Origin: Arthrobacter sp. Soil736
Lineage (GTDB): Bacteria; Actinomycetota; Actinomycetes; Actinomycetales; Micrococcaceae
Length of the DNA: 64,000 bases
Assembly (NCBI RefSeq): GCF_001428005.1
Contig: NZ_LMSB01000034.1
Location: 125,793-189,792 of the forward strand
Direction: 5' to 3'
In this document: one piece after another, positions 34,933 through 43,858 of the stretch
Layout: each line of letters opens with the position of its first letter
Position numbering within the stretch: the first letter of the stretch is position 1
Translations under genes and position numbers: made by a program
The notes under the pieces: generated by a model
What the model saw: the letters and a program-made list of their open reading frames with translations, nothing else
What the model was told of the DNA's origin: nothing
The model's database searches: none

Positions 34933-36006
34933 ATGACCCACCCACCAGCTGCCCAGAACTTCCGCGAACAGCAGGCTGGATCTCTGCAGACGGGCGACCA
35001 CCTTCTCCTGCCGGACGGCGAGCGGTCGGCGGAAATTCACTCCGTGGAAGTCGAAAATGACGACTTCGGCACTCCCGCGATCGTCCTTGCAACCCTCACC
35101 GGAGGCGGCATGCTGCGCATCGCGGCCGGGTCCTCGGTCCGGATCGCCGGGCGGCAGCCTGCCTTTGATCAGCCCGGCCCGGGCGGCTCCGCGCCCGCCG
35201 TCGCCGGTGAGAAGGGTGCCCCGGGGAACGTTGCCGGGGAGAACAGCTCCCCCAACGAGTCCGACGCCGGCACTCCGCTTCAGGTGGTTGAGAAGCCCGG
35301 CGGCGGGGCGGCTGTGCCCGCGGCGCCTGCCGCCGTCATCGTACCTCCCCTGCCTGCCACAACGCCCGCGGTGATCGGGCCCAGCGCCGAAGACCTGGCC
35401 CTGATCCCGGAGCCCGCCGGGACCCCCGAGTCCGTGGTGGAGGCCGTCGCCGAAGCGCATCCGGATTCCGTGGGCGTGCTGCTTCTGGCCGACAAGCTGG
35501 TGAAGGGCATCAACACGAAGTCCGGCAGCTGCCTCAAGGATCTCAGCGACCTGGCGCACGAACTGTTCATCATGCTCAAGGATCCCGATGCCGCGCTGTC
35601 CGTGGCCGACCTCCTCAACGTGCTGCCTTTCGATGGCAACCCCGGCCGCTGGGCATCGGTGGAGGCGTCGCTCGCGCTGTCCACCTACATCTGCCGCCAG
35701 ACGGGGAAGAAGGACCGGGCGGCCGTCTACGAGAAGCTGCTCCGGGCCCCGGAAAACCAGGAAACGGATCCCTTCAAGGCCCGGATGCAGGCCAGGGTGC
35801 GCCAGCGGTCACTGAATGAGCCCAACCTGTACGACAAGGAAATTTTCCGGTCCATGGACAATGGAAACCATGAGGCCGAGCGCGAATGGCGTCAGCTGCG
35901 CCTCGAGTCGCTGCTGTTCCTGCGGGCCCACGGCGGGTCGCAGACCATCAGTGACGGGGAGCTGGAACGGCGGATCGCCAATGAACTGGAATCCGTCCGG
36001 GGATAG
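34933..36006 (+). CDS. Hypothetical protein with Pro/Ala-rich linker
   Basis: I do not recognise the family with certainty. The 357-residue protein has an N-terminal domain (about 1-80) of beta character that starts MTHPPAAQNFREQQ and includes LQTGDHLLLPDGERSAEIHSVEVENDDFG, a low-complexity linker (about 80-160) rich in Gly, Pro, Ala and Val, and a helical C-terminal domain (about 165-357) with LADKLVKGINTKSGSCLKDLSDLAHELFIML. No signal peptide or membrane helix. The ATG was chosen for the AAGGAC site 7 nt upstream. Confidence 0.6.
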   Translation: MTHPPAAQNFREQQAGSLQTGDHLLLPDGERSAEIHSVEVENDDFGTPAIVLATLTGGGMLRIAAGSSVRIAGRQPAFDQPGPGGSAPAVAGEKGAPGNVAGENSSPNESDAGTPLQVVEKPGGGAAVPAAPAAVIVPPLPATTPAVIGPSAEDLALIPEPAGTPESVVEAVAEAHPDSVGVLLLADKLVKGINTKSGSCLKDLSDLAHELFIMLKDPDAALSVADLLNVLPFDGNPGRWASVEASLALSTYICRQTGKKDRAAVYEKLLRAPENQETDPFKARMQARVRQRSLNEPNLYDKEIFRSMDNGNHEAEREWRQLRLESLLFLRAHGGSQTISDGELERRIANELESVRG

Positions 36007-36087
36007 GCCCGTGCCTGTCCGGCGCGGGCTCCTGATGATTCCGTTTTTCCTCTAGCCCGGGCTGTGCCGAAGTTGTAGATTCAGGCC

Positions 36088-36813
36088 ATGACGAACAATC
36101 TGAGCGTTGTGATCAACTCTGACGCGCCGCAGGTTTGGACAATGCTGCGTGAACCTTCCAAGGTCGCCCAGTGGCATGGCTGGGAGGCAGATGACCTCAC
36201 GGCGGAAATCAACGAGATCTACTTCAACAGCACCGTGATCGAGGGCGCCGACCACACCACGCTGACCGTCGACGGCGGTGACATCTTCACGCTGAAACCG
36301 GTGCCCACCGGCACGGAGGTCAGCGTCACCCGCGCCGCGATGGACCACAACTCCGAATGGGCCGCCTGGGACGAGGACATCACCCAGGGCTGGCTCACGT
36401 TCCTCCACCAATTGCGGTTCGCGCTGGAGCGGCACCCGCACGGCAAGCGCCGGACCTGCTTCTTTTCGGTGCCCGGAACCGGAGGCTCGGCGATCGAGAA
36501 ACTGGGCCTGAAAGACGTCCCCGCCCCGGGCGAGGACTATTCGCTCACTCTGGGCACCGGCGAGGAAATCTCCGGCAAGGTCTGGTACAGATCGAACCAC
36601 CAGGTGGGGCTCACGGTGCACAGCTACGCTGAACACGGCGAGGGCCTGCTGATCGTGGCGGACCAGCCTGTCATCCCGGATGTCAGGCCCGACGGCGGTT
36701 CGATGGTGATCCTGTCGACCTACGATCTGGGGGCACACAGCCTGGAAACCATCCGCACGCTGTGGGACGACTGGCGCTCTGAGAACTACCCCACATCGGA
36801 ACCCATCCACTGA
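36088..36813 (+). CDS. SRPBCC (START/Bet v1 fold) domain protein
   Basis: A 241-residue protein whose first 120 residues follow the SRPBCC/AHSA1 pattern (INSDAPQVWTMLREPSKVAQWHGWEADDL, ending GWLTFLHQLRFALERHP). The second half (about 125-241) is an extra alpha/beta domain I do not recognise, possibly a second degenerate copy of the fold. Ligand unknown. Single gene ahead of tgt. Confidence 0.7.
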   Translation: MTNNLSVVINSDAPQVWTMLREPSKVAQWHGWEADDLTAEINEIYFNSTVIEGADHTTLTVDGGDIFTLKPVPTGTEVSVTRAAMDHNSEWAAWDEDITQGWLTFLHQLRFALERHPHGKRRTCFFSVPGTGGSAIEKLGLKDVPAPGEDYSLTLGTGEEISGKVWYRSNHQVGLTVHSYAEHGEGLLIVADQPVIPDVRPDGGSMVILSTYDLGAHSLETIRTLWDDWRSENYPTSEPIH

Positions 36814-36843
36814 GGATTCGCGCGGGTAAGCTGGCACACTTGA

Positions 36844-38133
<1,290 letters not shown>

Positions 38134-38160
38134 GCCCGCCCCGCCGTCGGCCGGCGCCAT

Positions 38161-38220
38161 TTCGACGGTTCCCTGCGCACTAGACGTATGGCCGCGCCGA
38201 GCCGGCAGGGAACCGTCGAA
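38161..38220. repeat. Family A hairpin repeat, copy 2
   Basis: Perfect 16-bp arms TTCGACGGTTCCCTGC and complement around 28 nt. It follows the tgt stop by 27 bp and precedes the DUF559 gene. Confidence 0.85.
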
Positions 38221-38284
38221 CCGGGTTTCCACATAGCCAATCTGGGGTCTGGAACCCCTGCGTTGCGAAGCCGACGCTGGAACC

Positions 38285-39220
38285 ATGACTCAGCCGAAAC
38301 CTCAGCTTCCCGCCGGCACGATGTGGCGCACGCAGGAACTGCTCAGCGCGGGTGTTCAGGCCCGTGCCATCACCCGTTTGGTGCAGAGCGGTGACCTGGT
38401 GCGTCCCCGGCGCGGCTGCTACGTCCGCGGCAGCTGGTGGAACGGACTCAAGGCGGGCACGCGCAGCCGCTACCTGATCCACGCCCACGCACACGGCACG
38501 CTTACGACGTCGGCCGGCAGCTTTGTCTACAGTCACACCTCGAGTGCCCGCTTGCGCCGGCTTCGCCTGTGGAACGTTGATGGCCGGATCCACCTGACCC
38601 AGGCGACTTGCCCGTCCGGAATTTCCCATGGCACCGGCGTCGCTGCCCATACCCGTGCGCTGGGGCGAGGCGAGGTCAGCTTCGTGGATGGTCTCCCCTG
38701 CACGTCCCTCGAGCGGACGGTGGTGGACTGCTGCCTGATGTTCAACGTGCGGCAGTCCCTGATCCTGGTCGATCATGCCTGCCGCCTTGGCGCGGACCTG
38801 GAGGTTCTGCGGGCCTGCTGCGCCGAACTGGCCGGGCGCAACGGAGTCGTGGCGCTGCGCAGAGCCGTCGAACTGGCGGATCCGCGCTCCGAGTCGCCCG
38901 GGGAATCCCTGACCAGGGAACTGCTGCACAGGCTCAAAATCGAGCCGCCCGAGCCCCAGTACGTGGTGCACACTCCTCTCGGCGAGCACCGCCTGGACTT
39001 CGCCTGGCCCAAGAAGAAGGTGGCACTCGAATTCGACGGAAGGGCCAAGTATTTCGACTATCAGCCCGCCGGCGAAGTTCTGTTTGCCGAACGCCGGCGC
39101 GAAAAGGCACTCATGGAACAAGGCTGGGTCTTCGTGCGGATCGAGTGGAAGGACCTGTTCAACGAGGCGGAATTCAAGTACCGGGTGCTGCGGGCGCTCG
39201 GCCGGGGTCCGGGCAGCTGA
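38285..39220 (+). CDS. DUF559-type nuclease-like protein with AbiEi-like N-terminus
   Basis: A 311-residue protein. Residues about 10-50 (TMWRTQELLSAGVQARAITRLVQSGDLVRPRRGCYV) form a winged-helix like the AbiEi antitoxin N-domain. The C-terminal part (about 215-305) is a restriction-endonuclease-like DUF559 domain: HRLDFAWPKKKVALEFDGRAKY keeps the Asp and the Glu/Lys-rich strand typical of the nuclease core, but the exact metal ligands are not certain. Such proteins are common orphan genes in actinobacteria, with unknown role. No toxin partner is next to it. Flanked on both sides by family A repeats. Confidence 0.75.
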   Translation: MTQPKPQLPAGTMWRTQELLSAGVQARAITRLVQSGDLVRPRRGCYVRGSWWNGLKAGTRSRYLIHAHAHGTLTTSAGSFVYSHTSSARLRRLRLWNVDGRIHLTQATCPSGISHGTGVAAHTRALGRGEVSFVDGLPCTSLERTVVDCCLMFNVRQSLILVDHACRLGADLEVLRACCAELAGRNGVVALRRAVELADPRSESPGESLTRELLHRLKIEPPEPQYVVHTPLGEHRLDFAWPKKKVALEFDGRAKYFDYQPAGEVLFAERRREKALMEQGWVFVRIEWKDLFNEAEFKYRVLRALGRGPGS

Positions 39221-39232
39221 CTCCCACCGCCG

Positions 39233-39293
39233 TTTCGACGGTTCCCTGCCAGCTCGACGTCACGCAGCGTCGAGTGGCCATGGAACCATCGAA
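39233..39293. repeat. Family A hairpin repeat, copy 3 (diverged)
   Basis: Left arm TTTCGACGGTTCCCTGCCA; the right arm has three changes. The inner stem CTCGACG/CGTCGAG is intact. It lies between the DUF559 gene and yhhQ, which converge. Confidence 0.8.
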
Positions 39294-39349
39294 GTGGCGG
39301 ATGGTGCGCCGCCGGCGGGCGCCGTGAACGTACGACGCCGCGTGGCCGG

Positions 39350-40060
39350 CTACGCTGCCTGGGTCACTGCCCCGTAGCTCGGCTCGCGCCTCTTGACCCA
39401 GCCGATCACCAGCGCCGTCACGGGCACGAAGAGGAACTCCACGAGGGTTTTGTAAAGGAAGCCCGCTACGACGTAGTTCACGAACATGCCGAAGTCAGCG
39501 ATGCCGATGACGGACGCGGCAATGCTGCAGAAGATCAGCGTGTCCACGAACTCTCCGGCCACCGAGGAACTCATGATGCGAGCCCAGAGGGACTTCTCGC
39601 CGGTACGCGCCTTCATCCTGACCAGGATCCAGGAATTGATGGTCTGGCCGGCAAGGAACGCCAGCAGGGAGGCAAGCACGATCTGCGGCACCGGGCCGAG
39701 CGCACCCTCCAGGGCTGCCTGCTTGGACGCACCGAACTCATCGTCGAACCCCGGCAGCGCGATGATGATCCAGTAGCAGACGGAGGACAACACCGAGAGC
39801 GCGAACGTGCTGATGATGGCCTTGCGCGCCACTTTGAAGCCGTACACCTCGCTGATGACGTCACCCAGGATGTAGGCCAGCGGGAACAGGAAGAAGCCGC
39901 CGTCGGTGACGATCGGGCCCAGCGCCACGCCCTTGGAGGCGCCGATGTTGGAGAGGATCAGCACCACGGCCATGACGGCGAGCACGATGCCGAAATACGG
40001 CGAGCCGATCGAGGCAAACCTGGGCGGAGCTGCGGCAGGGAAAGTCTTGGCGGAAGTCAT
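39350..40060 (-). CDS. yhhQ: Queuosine-precursor transporter (YhhQ / DUF165)
   Basis: A 236-residue membrane protein with about six helices. ILSNIGASKGVALGPIVTDGGFFLFPLAYILGDVISEVYGF is the YhhQ signature (polar Asn, Asp, Glu residues in the membrane) and WARIMSSSVAGEFVDTLIFCSIAA the second one. In E. coli YhhQ imports preQ0/preQ1; in other bacteria family members import queuine or queuosine. With tgt nearby it forms a plausible two-gene salvage route. No preQ1 riboswitch could be recognised in its leader. Confidence 0.9.
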   Translation of the reverse strand: MTSAKTFPAAAPPRFASIGSPYFGIVLAVMAVVLILSNIGASKGVALGPIVTDGGFFLFPLAYILGDVISEVYGFKVARKAIISTFALSVLSSVCYWIIIALPGFDDEFGASKQAALEGALGPVPQIVLASLLAFLAGQTINSWILVRMKARTGEKSLWARIMSSSVAGEFVDTLIFCSIAASVIGIADFGMFVNYVVAGFLYKTLVEFLFVPVTALVIGWVKRREPSYGAVTQAA

Positions 40061-40231
40061 GGCTGTTCCATTCGTAGTGGTTCGCTCGATTGCCCGGGTC
40101 CGTCAAGAAGAACGCGCGGTCAGCCGGCTGTATTAGCACTGGACGGTCCGCTGCCGACAGGCCGCCGGAACCGCCCTCCATTCTCTCACCCGCGACGCCA
40201 TAGCCGGCCGCCCGCCGTCGTACCCGCCCAA

Positions 40232-40291
40232 TTCGATGGTTCCGTGCACACTCGACGCTACGTGGCGTCGTGTGGGCACGGAACCGTCGAA
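40232..40291. repeat. Family A hairpin repeat, copy 4
   Basis: Arms of 27 nt (TTCGATGGTTCCGTGC... and complement) with few mismatches around a TACGTG loop. It lies 13 bp beyond the end of the downstream MHS gene, where it may act in termination. Confidence 0.85.
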
Positions 40292-40304
40292 ACGGCGCCC
40301 TGAC

Positions 40305-41768
40305 CTAGCGGCGCGAGGCGTCGATGAGGTCCTCGTCGTCGTCCCTGCGGCCAGCGTCGGTGCGGCCAGCGTCGCTTCGGCCAGCGTCGGTGCGGCCAGC
40401 GTCGGCGCCGCCGTCCGCCGCAGCAGCAGCGGGCGACCAGGCGTCGCCCTGCTCGCGGTCCAGGTGCGTGGCCTTCTTGTTCTTCAGCGCGAAGACGTAG
40501 ACCAACAGGGAGATCGCGATGGCCACGGTGACGTAGGTGAAGAACAGGTCCACGCGCTCGGCCTTCTGGAACGCGGCACCCAGCAGCGGGACCGTGCCGC
40601 CGAAAAGGGAGTTGGCGACGGCATAGCCGAGTCCGACGCCGAGCGCGCGGATGGAGGCCGGGAACAGCTCGGCCTTCACCAGGGCGTTGATGGAGGTGTA
40701 GCCGCCCACGATCAGCAGGCCGCCCATCATGAGCAGGAACGCGGTGAGCGGATCTTTGGTCCCGGCGAGTGCGGACAGCAGCGGCCAGGTGAAGAGCACA
40801 CCGGTGATGCCGAACCACAGGAGGAGCGGCTTGCGGCCCACCTTGTCGGAGATGATCCCGTAGACCGGCTGGAGCAGCATGAAGATGAAGAGGGCCCAGA
40901 AGTTGATCACCGACGTGTCGGTCTTGGCGATCCCTGACGTATCGTTCATGAACTTCAGGATGAAGTTGGTGTACGTGTAGAACGCCACGGTGCCGCCGAG
41001 GGTGACGCCGATGCAGATCAGCAGCGGCTTCCAGTACTGGGTGAACAGGAGCTTCATGGTGCCCGGCTGCGCCTCGCCGGCCGCGGCAGGGGCCTTGGCG
41101 GCCTCGACCTGCTCCGCAGACACGGTTTCTTCCATCGAGCGCCTGAGCCACAGGACCACGAGTGCTGCCACACCGCCGATCGCGAATGGAATGCGCCAGC
41201 CCCACTCGGTCAGATCACCCTTGGGCATGGCGTTCTGCAGTACCACGAGGACAAGCAGGGCCAGCATCTGGCCGCCAATCAGTGTGACGTACTGGAAGCT
41301 GGAGAAGAACCCGCGGCGCTTGGAGGTGGCGGCCTCGGACATGTACGTGGCGCTGGTGCCGTATTCGCCGCCGACCGAGAAGCCCTGGATCAGGCGCACG
41401 AGGATGAGCAGGAGCAGCGCCCAGACGCCGATCTGCTGGGTGGTCGGCAGGATGGCGATGGCGAAGGATCCGGCGGACATGAGCGTCACGCTCAGCGTCA
41501 GCGCAGCCTTCCGTCCCTTGCGGTCGGCATAGCGGCCGAAGAACCAGGCGCCGATCGGGCGCATCAGGAACGACGTCGAGAAGACGGCCATCGCCTCGAG
41601 TCCGGCCTGCAGCTCGTCCTTGGAATTGAAGAAGTGCGACTGGAAATAGGCCGCGAAGACTGTGTAGACGTAGAGGTCGTACCACTCCACGAGGTTACCG
41701 GCGGAGCCTTTGAGAATGTTGCTCACCGCTCGCCGGGTCTGGGCTGCTTCGGACAGTTGAGTGCTCAT
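40305..41768 (-). CDS. MFS transporter, MHS type (ProP/KgtP-like)
   Basis: A 487-residue 12-helix symporter with KGSAGNLVEWYDLYVYTVFAAYF, the loop GRYADRKGRKAA and IQGFSVGGEYGTSATYM, the pattern of the KgtP/ProP-like MHS branch (dicarboxylate, betaine or related acids). The cytoplasmic C-terminus carries four tandem DAGR(T/S) pentapeptides encoded by a 15-bp DNA repeat, then an acidic DDDEDLIDAS end. Single gene, 40 bp from family A copy 4 is its 3' side. Substrate unknown. Confidence 0.9.
   Translation of the reverse strand: MSTQLSEAAQTRRAVSNILKGSAGNLVEWYDLYVYTVFAAYFQSHFFNSKDELQAGLEAMAVFSTSFLMRPIGAWFFGRYADRKGRKAALTLSVTLMSAGSFAIAILPTTQQIGVWALLLLILVRLIQGFSVGGEYGTSATYMSEAATSKRRGFFSSFQYVTLIGGQMLALLVLVVLQNAMPKGDLTEWGWRIPFAIGGVAALVVLWLRRSMEETVSAEQVEAAKAPAAAGEAQPGTMKLLFTQYWKPLLICIGVTLGGTVAFYTYTNFILKFMNDTSGIAKTDTSVINFWALFIFMLLQPVYGIISDKVGRKPLLLWFGITGVLFTWPLLSALAGTKDPLTAFLLMMGGLLIVGGYTSINALVKAELFPASIRALGVGLGYAVANSLFGGTVPLLGAAFQKAERVDLFFTYVTVAIAISLLVYVFALKNKKATHLDREQGDAWSPAAAAADGGADAGRTDAGRSDAGRTDAGRRDDDEDLIDASRR
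40346..40405. repeat. Four tandem 15-bp units inside the MHS gene
   Basis: T(G/T)CGGCCAGCGTCG(G/C) occurs four times head to tail. Because 15 is a multiple of 3, change in copy number would only lengthen or shorten the DAGR(T/S) tail without a frameshift. Confidence 0.85.
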
Positions 41769-41910
41769 CAGTGAACCTTCCTGGATTCAGCGCCGCAAGC
41801 AAGCAACGCCGTCCGCCACCCTAGTGCCCGTGATCGGGACCACGCGCTTTTTGGTCATACTGTTCATGAGCACAATGCAGGACCTTCGCGCCCGGTGGCA
41901 GGATGGGTCC

Positions 41911-42768
41911 ATGACCACTGCTGAAGCTACTGCGACCCCTGACCGGACCACTCCCGCCGTCGTCCTGACGATTGCCGGCTCCGAGGCGACCGGCGGCGCC
42001 GGCGCGCAGGCGGACCTCAAGACGTTCCAGGAGCTGGGCGTCTTCGGCATCGCCAACCTGACCTGCATCGTGTCGTTCGATCCCTCGGACAGCTGGAACC
42101 ACCGCTTCGTGCCGGTGGACCAGGAGGTCATCGCGCATCAGTTGGAGGCGACGACGGCGGCCTACGGTGCCGCTTCGGGCGCACCTTCCGTGCTGGACAC
42201 CGTGAAGATCGGCATGCTGGGCAGTCCTGCCACGATCGAAACCGTCGCCTCGGCGCTGGCTGGCGGCGGGTTCACCAACGTAGTGCTGGATCCGGTGCTG
42301 ATCTGCAAGGGCCAGGAGCCGGGGCACGCCTTGGACACCGATCAGGCCCTAAAGGCGCAGATCCTGCCGCTGGCCACGTTTGTCACGCCGAACCACTTCG
42401 AAGCCGAGTCCCTGTCCGGGCTGGAGATCACGGATGTCGAATCGCTCAAGGCCGCGGCCGTGCGCATCCATGAACTCAGCGGCGCCGCCGTGCTGGCCAA
42501 GGGCGGCGTGCGGCTGACCGGCCCCGACGCCGTCGACGTCTTTTACGACGGCAAGACCCTCGAAGTCCTCTCTGCGCCGAAGGTGGGCGAGGTGGCCGTC
42601 TCAGGCGCCGGCTGTTCGCTGGCCGCCGCAGTGACGGCAGAGCTCGCCAAGGGCGCCACTCCCCTGGAGGCGGCCCGGACGGCTAAGTCGTTTGTCACCG
42701 CCGGCATCAGCAACCGCGTGGCGTCAGGCGCTCCGTTCGATGCGCTGTGGCAGGGCGGGGCGCGGTAG
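41911..42768 (+). CDS. ThiD-fold kinase, likely pyridoxine/pyridoxal kinase (PdxK-type)
   Basis: A 285-residue ribokinase-fold kinase. [29 protein letters not shown] opens the fold; [13 protein letters not shown] and the anion-hole region [18 protein letters not shown] close it. The segment [15 protein letters not shown] and DPVLICKGQ resemble, from memory, B. subtilis PdxK (a ThiD-like pyridoxine kinase) more than ThiD itself, so B6 salvage is more likely than HMP kinase; a substrate test would decide. ATG 41911 is preferred for its GGATGG site; the frame is open 50 codons further upstream. Confidence 0.8.
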   Translation: MTTAEATATPDRTTPAVVLTIAGSEATGGAGAQADLKTFQELGVFGIANLTCIVSFDPSDSWNHRFVPVDQEVIAHQLEATTAAYGAASGAPSVLDTVKIGMLGSPATIETVASALAGGGFTNVVLDPVLICKGQEPGHALDTDQALKAQILPLATFVTPNHFEAESLSGLEITDVESLKAAAVRIHELSGAAVLAKGGVRLTGPDAVDVFYDGKTLEVLSAPKVGEVAVSGAGCSLAAAVTAELAKGATPLEAARTAKSFVTAGISNRVASGAPFDALWQGGAR

Positions 42769-42844
42769 GCCTCGCCTTGGGGCAACTCGCGTCTGGCGGT
42801 GGCGGGCAAACGCCTGCGGCACTCTGCGCTGGGCGCCGCCCGGC

Positions 42845-43432
42845 TTATGCCTGCGCCTGCAGGTCCTCCGCCAGCATGGTCACCGTCCGGACGATAAACG
42901 CGCGACGCCGGCCTGCACGGTCCGGTGAGGCGCCGGCCAGCAGGGCGTCCAGTTGGGCCAGGACCGTCCAGCCGTCGCACAGGGTTACGGCCGTGAGCAG
43001 CAGGTCAGCGGCGTCGGTGCGGTCGATGCCCGGGAGGACTTCCATCACCTGCTCCACCTTGACCGCGCAGTGCCTGGAACGGGCCTCCCTGTCCACCATC
43101 TGATCGCCACGTTCCAAACCCTCCCAAAAGAGCAGCCGGGCCAGGACGGGGTCCTTCCGGTGATGGTCAAAAAGCCGGCCCGCGTAGTCGCCCATGGCGA
43201 CCGGTCCTTCGCCCTCGATGGGGACGTCCACGATCACGCGTCTCAACTCGACCGCCAGCACCGCGTCGAAGAGGCCGTCCTTCTTGCCGAAGTACTGATA
43301 GATGCGTTCCTTGTTCACCCCGGCTGCGGCGGCGATCCTGTCCACGCGAGCACCGGAAAAGCCCTTGTCGCTGAACTCACGCGTGGCAGCAGCAAGGAGG
43401 AGGTTCTTGGTGCGTTCGATATCCCAGGCCAT
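42845..43432 (-). CDS. TetR/AcrR-family transcriptional regulator
   Basis: A 195-residue regulator: helix-turn-helix at about 5-50 (TKNLLLAAATREFSDKGFSGARVDRIAAAAGVNKERIYQYFGKKDGLF) and a helical ligand domain. It is divergent from a 103-residue membrane protein, and two copies of CAACCA-type 14-bp palindromes lie between them, one near each start. Autoregulation and control of the small membrane protein are inferred. Confidence 0.88.
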   Translation of the reverse strand: MAWDIERTKNLLLAAATREFSDKGFSGARVDRIAAAAGVNKERIYQYFGKKDGLFDAVLAVELRRVIVDVPIEGEGPVAMGDYAGRLFDHHRKDPVLARLLFWEGLERGDQMVDREARSRHCAVKVEQVMEVLPGIDRTDAADLLLTAVTLCDGWTVLAQLDALLAGASPDRAGRRRAFIVRTVTMLAEDLQAQA

Positions 43433-43452
43433 GGTCGCATCCTACCGTTTCC

Positions 43453-43466
43453 AACCAGATAGTTGC
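43453..43466. promoter_or_regulatory. TetR operator candidate, site 1
   Basis: CAACCAGATAGTTG has the form CAAC-N6-GTTG and is 20 bp upstream of the TetR start codon. A sister site of the same form is 54 bp away. Confidence 0.55.
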
Positions 43467-43506
43467 TTTTTGGGCGTAATGCAGGATACTTTCGAACCAG
43501 CAAAAG

Positions 43507-43520
43507 CAACCAAACAGTTG
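43507..43520. promoter_or_regulatory. TetR operator candidate, site 2
   Basis: CAACCAAACAGTTG shares 12 of 14 bases with site 1 and lies 10 bp before the membrane-protein ATG, overlapping its leader. Confidence 0.55.
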
Positions 43521-43530
43521 GAGAATCCCC

Positions 43531-43842
43531 ATGAACACCGGTGCGCTCAAGACGTCCGTTCCCGCTGCGGAACGGGAAGCAGACTCCCCAGGGGCTCCGG
43601 CCGGCCGGCTCGGGACTCCGCCCTCGGTTCACGTCCGCGTGGTGGTGACCTGGCTGGCCATCTTCCCGCTGGTGGCACTGGGCATGACGGCAATAGCACC
43701 GATTTCGGAGGGCTGGCATCCGGTGCTCCGGTCGCTGGTCCTCACGCTCGTGGTCGTGCCGCTGGCCGTCTACGTCGTTGTCCCGCGGCTGTTGGCCGGC
43801 TACGGCGCGCTCAGACGCCGCACCACAATGTCCAGCCGCTAG
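43531..43842 (+). CDS. Small two-helix membrane protein
   Basis: A 103-residue protein with a polar N-terminus (about 1-33) and two hydrophobic helices (about 35-55 and 67-90), ending in a basic RRRTTMSSR tail. I do not recognise a specific family. It is preceded by a GTTGGAG ribosome-binding site and by a TetR operator candidate, so it is likely the regulated partner of the divergent TetR gene. Confidence 0.68.
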   Translation: MNTGALKTSVPAAEREADSPGAPAGRLGTPPSVHVRVVVTWLAIFPLVALGMTAIAPISEGWHPVLRSLVLTLVVVPLAVYVVVPRLLAGYGALRRRTTMSSR

Positions 43843-43858
43843 TCTCCGCTGGCCGGAG

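Noticed and set aside
40061-40200. Possible preQ1 riboswitch in the yhhQ leader
   Set aside because: I looked for a short hairpin with a downstream A-rich pseudoknot tail and found none; the leader is GC-rich without the conserved core.
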